64,000 bases of DNA from Rehmannia glutinosa (Eukaryota; Streptophyta; Magnoliopsida; Lamiales; Orobanchaceae), in assembly GCA_016081115.2 (NCBI GenBank), contig JABTTQ020001487.1, positions 434,001-498,000 on the forward strand, in the 5' to 3' direction. Below the pieces are notes generated by a model that was not told where the DNA came from, made no database searches, and saw only the letters and a program-made list of their open reading frames with translations. Made by a program: the position numbers and the translations under genes. The number at the start of each line of letters is the position of its first letter. Position 1 is the stretch's first letter. Below are positions 56,701 to 64,000 of this stretch, in pieces.

Positions 56701-57250
56701 AGAATTCACCATGCCTGATGCTGGAGTTTCAAACTCTAGAGGCGGAAGGCTACTTCAAGAATATGACTCTACCGCACGCCTGGGACATGTACTAGGAGAA
56801 GGGTCTCGATGTATGTAATTAAGCTCAGATGTAGCAAAGCTCCAGAAGTCACTCAGTTGCAAAAGTAAAAGCTTCAGTACAGTACACTCCCAGAGGAGGA
56901 GTTGTCTGTGTCGGGAAGAGGAAGGGGAAGATCTGGTGCCAGTGGAAGAGGCAGAAGCTATCAACCGCAACCAAAATCACAGGACATCAAGTATATTGAT
57001 CCACAGAAGAAAGGGATCACTTACTTGGATGGATATGATCATCTTGCAAATTTGGAAGTCCAGCGCAAGAATTCAGAAGATGTGAGAAGGCAAGAAGCAG
57101 AGAATGAGAGGGTTACGTGAGAATGGGAGGAAAGGCAGCATAGGGATGACCCTGCTGCAAGGCGTGCCTAGGAGAAGAAGAAGAAGGAGGAAGAAGAGAG
57201 GAAAAGGAGAAGAGAAGAAGAAAGCAGCCAAAGCGTTGAAGATAGATGTA
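53718..57250 (+). pseudogene. SIRE accessory protein, second copy, 5'-truncated
   Basis: It begins in the APTT/AAEPKAPAPTTES repeat region and follows the same order as 42862-38340: VRTKRRRLFKKSELEKAE, then MLSPVYLDIQQRLRDWRRW, RESKDMHEQQMQEGPGE, ATTSPV, long Glu/Thr/Ala-rich stretches, FPGLSLPFGDDAKKGEDEA, then SGRGRGRSGASGRGRSY, DPQKKGITYLDGYDHLANLE and charged helices (RRRRKKRGKGEEKKKAA). Many stops and slips occur (e.g. 54080, 54310, 54437, 55720, 57118). The N-terminal globular part is missing, cut at the CACTA end. Confidence 0.75.
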
Positions 57251-57503
57251 ACCCCTTCATGTACTTTACTTAGTTGTAAATACACTGTTGTAAGTATTCT
57301 GTAATAATGCTCTAATACCTTTGTAGCTTAGCTCTGATACATGTTGTAATTTAATATATGTATAAGCTTTGATACATATTGTAAACAACTTTGTAAAGTA
57401 CAAGAATGCTATGATCAATAAAATTGACATATTCAAAGCATACATTCTTTGTTACTGCACTGCTTGTGTTTGCTGTTTATTTTATTTAAGTTTTGGCATC
57501 ATC
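57251..57503 (+). other. SIRE-2 3' untranslated region
   Basis: It matches 38043-38340 in reverse (TTACTGCACTGCTTGTGTTT region) and ends at the polypurine tract AAAAAGGGTGAAAT (57504-57517). Confidence 0.7.
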
Positions 57504-57517
57504 AAAAAGGGTGAAAT

Positions 57518-58542
57518 TGTTAAGAAATTTATTGTTAAGATTTTGATGATACCAGGAAAAACTTAGAATAGGAAGTTGGCACCCATTTTCATTGTATTTC
57601 TATGTTGTAATAGATAGAACTGAATGAGCTAAGTGAAGTGAGCTATGTCAAAGAATGAAAGAAGTCAATAGAAGACAAGAGTGAAGACTCAGTTGTGTGT
57701 TAGCTGAGTATGGTCAAGATGGAAGGCAAAGACTCGACTGAAGGAGATCGAGCTGAGGAACAACTGTGTAAAGGATGTGGAAGTGTCAGTCAAGTCAATA
57801 AATAGACAAGTCTAACAGTTGAATTGACAGTTTAGTTATTCCCATATGATTGGAGCAGACTTAAGTCAAAGGGGTAAAGGCAGAAGTCAAGTCAAGACGA
57901 TTGACATTGATCCATTGGAAAGAAGTCAAGGATATTACTCGATATAGTAATAAGTCCAAGCTGTCAGGTCTTAAAGTGTTTGGCCCATAAATATGCAAAA
58001 GGAATAAACCAATGGGAAACATTGAAGAAAGTGTCAGACCCTGTAAAGCTGCAGAGTCATTTAATACGAGGAAGGGTCAACATAACGCTGGTGCAGGCCA
58101 AGAAAAGAAGAGCCAACGAACAAGAAAGTGTCATTGGAAAATAGCCTATCTCTTCAATGGGTAAATTTTAAAATAAGCACTATAAAAGCTGAGGAAATAT
58201 TTGAGAAAAGATTACGAGACATACGAACGAATCAAGCAATTATCAAGCAAGCATAACCTACAATATTTTCAAAGCTTATCAAGAAATTCCTCAAGCCTAA
58301 AACTCGAAGGAACTCAATCCAACACACGTTGTGAAGGAAAGGTTGCTTCAACCAGTTGAAGAGGAAAAGTTTCAAGAACAAAAAGGGGTATACTCTCCAA
58401 GTTTGAAGTAGTTGTAGTAAAGTTCAAGGTCGAACCAGAAATTTCAAGTTTGTTGGAAGGTTGTGTGATCATTTCCAAAGATTTGAAGGGAGCTGAAGTA
58501 GCAAGACAGCTATCTTGTGAAGAAGCTGAGTCGCAGGAGAAG
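57518..58542 (+). repeat. 3' LTR of SIRE-2, interrupted
   Basis: It starts TGTTAAGAAATTTATTG and follows the SIRE LTR. CTATAAAAGC at 58183 is its TATA box. It is cut by Athila-2 at 58543 after GAGTCGCAGGAGAAG; the solo LTR at 60402 shows the uninterrupted form (GAGTCGCAAGAGAAGCCAGC). Confidence 0.85.
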
Positions 58543-60082
58543 TGATGTGTGTAAAAATATACATGCATTTTGAGGCTTAAATGATATATAATTGATACAT
58601 TTACACGCATATTTACTATATTTTTACTTGGTTTCCTTTAAAGGGCATGATACTGCGTATTCTTGTAATTCTTGCAAGAAACGGAACTTAAAATGAAGAA
58701 ATATCAGTAGGGATGCCCGGACAAGATTGCCGAATGCAAAGAGAAGATCAAAACGACGAAAAAAGTAACAAAAGCAGGTCCACACGGTCAGACCGTGTAG
58801 GCTCACATGGTTGTGTGGACTTGTGTTGGGAAAATGGCACGAGTGTGGGAAGAAAGGAAGAAAACAGAGGCTGGAGCAGGTCCACACGGTCAAACCATGT
58901 GACATCACACACCCGTGTGGACTTGGATTCCAACCGCACCACCAAACCGTGCGACATGCCTGCCCGTGCGACAAAGGGCTACGCCCCATGCCACATGCTC
59001 GTGTGGACCCACACGGCCAGACCGTGTGGGACTCTGTTCAGTGCTTTTTTGAAGTTCTTTTCCCAATACAACTCTACAAGTGATCTCTCCAAGCATCTAT
59101 AAAAGGAGACCAAGTCTTGCACGAAAAATCATCAGTCTCGACATAGAAAACACATCAAATAACATAGGAACGAAGGAATCGAAGAGCTTCTGAGAGCAAA
59201 AGGCTAGGTCGCGAAGAACACCACAAGGCTTTCGCAACTAGGGAGCACAAGAGCTTCGAGGGCTTGGAAGGGGAATCCATCCTGACAAGAAGGGGTTTTC
59301 TTTCTATGTCTAAGAACTCTTGTCTGTGCTTATATGATGTCATAATGTTGATTTGAATTTATTTATGAGTTTGTAATCAATGTTTGGCATATTTTTTGGA
59401 TCTTAGGGGCATAATCGAAACTGTGGATTTGTATTAAATATGATTACTTATTTTCTTAATTAATTCATGCATTCTATTTTATGAATTCGAGTGCTTATTT
59501 ATAATTGCTTTTTATCTGATCAATAATTTGCATGTCATACTTCTAGTCCATAATCCGGGAGGTGAGTTCTAGTAAGACAAAAATCGAATTCAGACATGAA
59601 ACATGTGTGACAGGCATGTTTGTGGGGAGTTATTCAATTCACAAATCTTTTTGGAGTTATTAATGATTGTAACGATCCGAGAGGACTACAATTGTTCTTA
59701 ATCAACTATTTACGCACCACCCGGGAGGGGGAGTAAATTATATTAGGAATTTGAACCCATAGAATTGCACGAATTGGTTCTTAAAACTTTATTCGCATTT
59801 AATATTGAAGAAGCATGTTAAGATTATGTGCCTAAGGTTGCTCCTAAAGATGTTGAGAATACTTGTGGGATTCACAAATTTATTTTAGTTATTTTCTTTA
59901 TTTTCGATTTTTAGGATTAAATAAACTCAAATTTTTGGTCGCTTCAATAAAATTGGATTACGATGTTTAACATAAGTGTTTCGAGCTTCAATCCCTGAGG
60001 AATACGACCTTGCTTGCCATTATCCTATAAAATACACTGTACACTTGCAGTTGTATAAACCAAAACAAATTTTTGGCGAACA
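58543..60082 (+). repeat. 5' LTR of Athila-2
   Basis: TGATGTGTG to TTGGCGAACA. A palindrome cluster (CACACGGTCAGACCGTGT and variants) covers 58778-59030. CTATAAAAGG at 59097 is a good TATA box, about 65 bp after the cluster. Confidence 0.88.
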
Positions 60083-60106
60083 AGTTTTTGGCACCGTTGC
60101 CGGGGA
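60083..60106 (+). promoter_or_regulatory. Primer binding site of Athila-2
   Basis: GTTTTTGGCACCGTTGCCGG follows the LTR directly. A copy of the LTR end (TTTTTTGGCGAACAAG) recurs at 60156-60172. Confidence 0.85.
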
Positions 60107-60198
60107 TTGATTAGATTCTACTTAGATATAGTAATAAGTAATTCAATCGTAACAAATTTTTTGGCGAACAAGCATCTTTTGTTTAGTGCAGATAGTGC

Positions 60199-63140
60199 AT
60201 GATCACTCGTTCCATATGAACCCAGCCAATTCCCATTGATTTGGAAATTGAAAAGACAACTAAGCAACTAAGGAAAAGAGCCAAAGCAATGGCAGATGAG
60301 ACTAATCCAAACGCATTGGAAAATAGAAACAATGAGAAGCACCCACCAGGGGCCGACGTCCAGGACGGAATTGTGGAAAGCCCCGCGAGAAGGGCAGTTA
60401 GTGTTAGGAAATTTATTTTATAGATTTTGACTGATGCCATGTAAAATTTAAACTAGAAAATTGACACCCCATTTTCCTTGTAATTTGTACTGTAATAGAT
60501 AGGGCTTGAAAAGCTGGGTTAAGTCAGATATGCCTAGAAATACAAGAAGTCAACTGAAGACTGAAGAGAAGACTCCGCTGCAAGACAGCTGAGTATGGCA
60601 AAGAAGAAAAGTCAAGAACTCGACTGAAGGTGTATCAGCTGTGAAACAGCTGTGTGAAGAGTCAGTCAAGTCAACTCAAGAAGCAAAGTCTCAAGTTGAA
60701 GTGACAGATGAGTCATCCAAAGATTTGAAGCTAACTCTAGTCACTTGGGGAATAAAAGACTGCAGTCAAGTCAAGACAACTGAGCGAGATCCGTTGGTGA
60801 AAGTCAAGAATGTTACTCAGAATGGTAACATTTTAGAGTTGTCAAAGATAAAGTGTTAGTTGCAGTTGTGTGGAAAAGGAACAAACCAATGGGAAGCACT
60901 GCACCAAATGTCAGATACGCTGCAATGCTACAAGACATTAAATTCGAGGAAATGTCAACATCAAGGACTGCAACAAGACAAGCCAATGAACACAAGTGAC
61001 TTTCGAAATTAGCCTATCTCTTCAACGGGCAAAATTTCAAAAGTTCACTATAAAAGGCTAAGGAAACTCATTAAGAAAAGGTTACCTGAACCACAAACAA
61101 GCAAGCATTATTCAAGCAATTAACCTGCAAATATTCTCAAGTATATTTATGAAAATCCTCAAGACTGAAACTCGAAGTAAATCGATCCAACACAAGCTGT
61201 GAAGGAAAGACAACTTCAAATCTATTGAAGAGGAAACTTTTGAAGAATCAAAAGGGGTCTACTTTCCAAGGAGGATTGTAGGAAGGTTCAAGGTCGAACC
61301 AGTATCAAGTTATTGGAGGACTTCATGATCAAATCCTAGAGCTGAAGTAGCAAGACAGCTGCCCTGTGAAGAAGTTGAGTCGCAAGAGAAGCCAGCTGTG
61401 TGACCAAGGCTATCTCGAGACTGTAGCCCACTTTGTAAACAGATCTATTACATAGTGGATTCCTCGAGGATCGAGTTGGAGAAGAGAGGAGTAGAATAAT
61501 TACCCCATCTTCGAACCTCTATAAAAATTATCTGTGTCATTGATTTTTCAGCACATTTACATTTATGCATACTTACATCATATCTACTGATAAAACTCAC
61601 ATATGCTATCCAACTGATTAATAACCAAGTGCTCAAGAATCAAGTGTTAAAACAAACTTAAAACAAATCAAGGGTGTTAAGTCTTCCGCTGATAAAACCA
61701 ATACAGCCAAGTTAATGTTCAGGTTAAACAACCGAGTTATTCTATCAACAACTCTATCGAGTCTATTGAGTGGCTAACTCAGTTGAATAACCAACTTAGT
61801 TGTCCCTTAAGGACACAGCTGTTTGAGTTAACTCTGTTATTATTTTCAAAGGACTAAAATCGAAAAGTTGGTAAGGTGTATTCAACCCCCCCTTCTAAAC
61901 CTTACTCACACCCCTTGGGACCTACAGTTAGGGACTACTTTCGGCCGGAGGTAAGCCAAACTTACGGGGTGTGGCCCGTCTGCCGATCAATGCCAACAAT
62001 TTTGAACTAAAACCAACATTGATCCAGATGGTGTCACAAAACCAGTTTGGGGATAGAGCCACTGAAGATCTAAACGCGCATCTGGGGCACTTTCTAGAAA
62101 TTTTCGATATTGTTAAAATGAATAGTGTTTCTGAGGATATCATTCGGTCCCGCCTTTTCACATTCTCTCTGCGCGATAAGGCTAAGGGATGGTTATGCTC
62201 TTTACCACCACCAACCGCAAATTGGGCAAAACTAAGTCAGCGGTTTCTAGCCAAATACTTTCCTCCCAGTAAGACGCTGCAGTTGAAATCTGAAAACGCC
62301 CAGTTTAGGCAATTAGATGCTGAGCCGTTATATGAATCATGGGATAGATTCCGGGAATTTCTAAGGAAGTGCCCTCAACACGAATATCCTGACTACCAAC
62401 AGGTTCAGTATTTCTAGAATGGTTTGAGTAGTAACACAAGAACAATTATAGATGTTGCATCTGGAGGCGCACTGCTAGGGAAATATCCTGAGGAGGCACT
62501 AGAGTTACTAGAGGAGATGGCGAACAATAGTTACCAATGGCCATCCGAAAGATCGAGTGGCAAAAGTTCAGGATGAGAAAGTCCCCATGCTCACATAATA
62601 GGTATCCATGCTAAATATGAAGCTGGAAGCGATGCATCAATTGACTCCAAGAGATCCTGTTGTTATTGAAGAGGAGGCAAACGTTTTGGGCCAACAAAGA
62701 AACTTCAACAACAATTACAGAAATAATCAGACACCAAACTACTATCATCCAGGATTGCGAAACCATGAAAATTTCTCTTATGCTAATAATAAAAATGTTT
62801 TGCAGCCACCACAGGGATACAACGTGGGTAACCAAGGCAGAGCGGAGTCCAATGAAAAGAAAGCATATGTGGAAGAAATGTTATCCTCATTTATCGGAGA
62901 AACAAGGGCAAGACTAAACAAAGATGAAGCCAAGATAGACAGGATAGAAGAACAAGTCACTCAGCTAAACACAAACGTAAACGCAAGACTGAAATCTCTG
63001 GAAACACAAGTAGCCAGATCGCAACTGCTGTAGGAGGACAACACCAGAAAGGCCAATTCCCAAGCGATACTGAGCGAAATCCACGAGAGCAATGCAACGC
63101 CATTCGTCTGATAGATGGCATTGAGGGTCCACATGTTTCC
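60199..63140 (+). pseudogene. Athila-2 gag, split by a SIRE solo LTR
   Basis: It starts MITRSI at ATG 60199, with an immediate TGA (60217-60219). It continues LEIEKTTKQLRKRAKAMADE, SPARRAV to 60401. After the solo LTR it resumes DYFRPEVSQTYGV, NANNFELKPTLIQMVSQNQF, FSLRDKAKGWLCSLPPPTAN, KYFPPSKTLQLKSENAQFRQ and FREFLRKCPQHEYP, then NYYHPGLRNHENFSYANN and a coiled coil (LNKDEAKIDRIEEQVTQLN). Slips near 61968 and 62575 and stops near 62415 and 62598 are visible. It parallels Athila-1 gag. Confidence 0.87.
60402..61926 (+). mobile_element. SIRE solo LTR
   Basis: TGTTAGGAAATTTATTTT to CCCCTTGGGACCTACA, with exact GTTAG duplications at 60397-60401 and 61927-61931. There is no internal sequence. 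CTATAAAAGGC at 61052 is the TATA box. Gag of Athila-2 reads across it (ARRAV...RDYFRPE). Confidence 0.93.
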
Positions 63141-63828
63141 AATGACATAGTTTAGTAATAGTGATTAAGAATCTGAAGTCTGGATGAAGACGTTAAACTT
63201 AGCGTTGTATGGGAGGCAACCCAATTTATTTCATATTTTTTCGTACATTTTTATCACCTTAAATTTTAATTGTTATTTATTAACTTAATTTTTAGTTTTG
63301 TTTAGTTTTCTTGAGTTGTTGTGTAAGAGGCGTCACGGCAAAAAAAAAGTACAGAACTAACTCAACACGGGCGTGTGATATCACACGACCTGGCCGTGCG
63401 ATAAGGAAAATTGCCCAGCACCACACGACCGGACCGTGTGGACCAAGGCTGGCAAACAGACGCAGCAGCGCCAACATGCCGGGCCACACGGTCTGCCCGT
63501 GTGATTCCACACGGTTGTGTGGCCCCTGAAACAGAAACCAGGTAGATTCGGGATTCCTCTATTTTTACCCCAAAATCCCACTTTCTCTCACACTTCCTTC
63601 TACACAAACCCTAACCCACGAAAATTCTCTCCCCAAATACAAACACCACTCTCCAAATCTCTATAAATACACCTACAACATCAAACCAAAAACACAAATC
63701 CTTCACTTTCTCAAGAAACCCATCACCAAATACCTTCAAATTCTCAACTTCTCCAAGTTCAACACAAAGTTTGGGGGAACTTCAAGAACTCTCAAATTTC
63801 AGTTTCTAACTTTCCCACTCTTTAATTC
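63141..63828 (+). promoter_or_regulatory. Athila-2 spacer with possible internal promoter
   Basis: Decayed Athila spacer (GGAGGCAACCCAA at 63210) is followed by a palindrome cluster (63362-63525: CACGGGCGTGTGATATCACA, CACGACCGGACCGTGTGG) and a CT-rich stretch with CTATAAATA at 63661. The ATG of the 3' ORF is at 63829. The palindrome-then-TATA layout copies that of the element's LTR U3. Confidence 0.5.
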
Positions 63829-63987
63829 ATGGCTTCTAGGGATGCAAGAGGAATTAGGAGGAATACGAGAAGAAGGAGGGAGCCGACCCCAAAGCCCAAA
63901 CCCGAGCCTCAACCAATTTTTGACCCAGAGGAGCCCAAGGCCTCCAACGTCAATTTGCAAATGAAACCCACCGAGCTATATGGATGA
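63829..63987 (+). pseudogene. Start of Athila-2 3' ORF, stopped early
   Basis: MASRDARGIRRNTRRRREPT begins a basic, Pro-rich N terminus (PKPKPEPQPIFDPEEPKA) that stops at TGA 63985-63987 after 52 residues. The ORF position matches the 3' ORF of Athila-1. The rest lies beyond the window, so whether reading resumes cannot be told. Confidence 0.5.
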
Positions 63988-64000
63988 TACTCTACTTTCA

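Larger units (their letters stand above)
58543..64000 (+). mobile_element. Athila-2 Gypsy element (continues beyond window)
   Basis: A 5' LTR (58543-60082), Athila primer site, gag, 3' spacer and start of the 3' ORF are visible; the 3' LTR is outside. AGAAG before the LTR (58538-58542) is the expected left target copy. Protease, RT, RNase H and integrase are deleted between gag and the GTATGGGAGGCAACCCAA spacer (63208). Confidence 0.87.

Noticed and set aside
58713..59102. 129-residue frame in the Athila-2 LTR
   Set aside because: It sits in U3, overlaps the palindrome cluster and lacks any domain; several overlapping frames are open for the same compositional reason.

Overview
The window is nuclear DNA from a flowering plant, probably a eudicot. 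It is a repeat-dense block of nested LTR retrotransposons. Evidence for this is the Athila, Tat and SIRE-type elements, GT-AG introns, TATA boxes, and exon fragments of plant families (CONSTANS-like, PHD, SnRK2, VAP, CCT). I cannot name the species. There are no bacterial features, tRNA or rRNA genes, or CRISPR arrays.

1-5053 is the most gene-like part. Short exon pieces of at least four unrelated plant genes (CONSTANS-like, PHD finger, SnRK2 kinase, VAP/MSP domain) lie in series on the + strand. They are followed by a CACTA (En/Spm) transposon end at 2469, which suggests a Pack-type transposon that captured gene fragments. Next comes the only apparently intact host gene, a small secreted cysteine-rich protein of two exons (2657-3002 and 4592-4647). 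Its intron carries a Mutator-like MITE (3152-4124) with a 9-bp target duplication.

5054-16260 is a nearly full-length Tat-lineage Gypsy element on the - strand (target duplication CCTGA). It has gag, protease, RT, RNase H, a second archaeal-type RNase H and integrase, all broken. It also carries a spliced antisense accessory gene with its own TATA box.

16442-33893 is a Copia element on the - strand. An Athila element (17302-28954, target duplication AGTAC) split its RT from its RNase H. That Athila element carries a foreign piece of Tat gag-pol in the middle of its own gag and has lost RNase H and integrase. A hAT MITE (33228-33857, 8-bp target duplication) sits in the Copia 5' LTR. 33899-35625 is unoccupied host DNA with a CCT-beta exon remnant.

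35626-51544 is a second, short-LTR Copia element (- strand), split by a 14.7-kb SIRE-like Copia element (36448-51188, target duplication GCAAT). The SIRE-like element carries a ~4.5-kb accessory coding region and is itself split by an Athila-type solo LTR (46070-47287, target duplication AGATC). 51545-53717 is a scrambled stretch: an Athila-type LTR with its primer binding site, a partial second LTR and a CACTA end. 53718-58542 is the 3' part of a second SIRE-like copy (+ strand), cut by a second Athila element (58543 to the window end). That Athila element contains a solo SIRE LTR (60402-61926, target duplication GTTAG).

Most boundaries are fixed by matching LTR or TIR ends plus target duplications read directly. 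Family names come from recognised motifs, and no database search was possible. Almost every transposon reading frame is broken, so the elements look dead. The points most worth a second look are the gene-fragment mosaic, the palindrome clusters shared by the Athila-type LTRs, the SIRE accessory protein, and the inverted-junction Tat fragment inside Athila.
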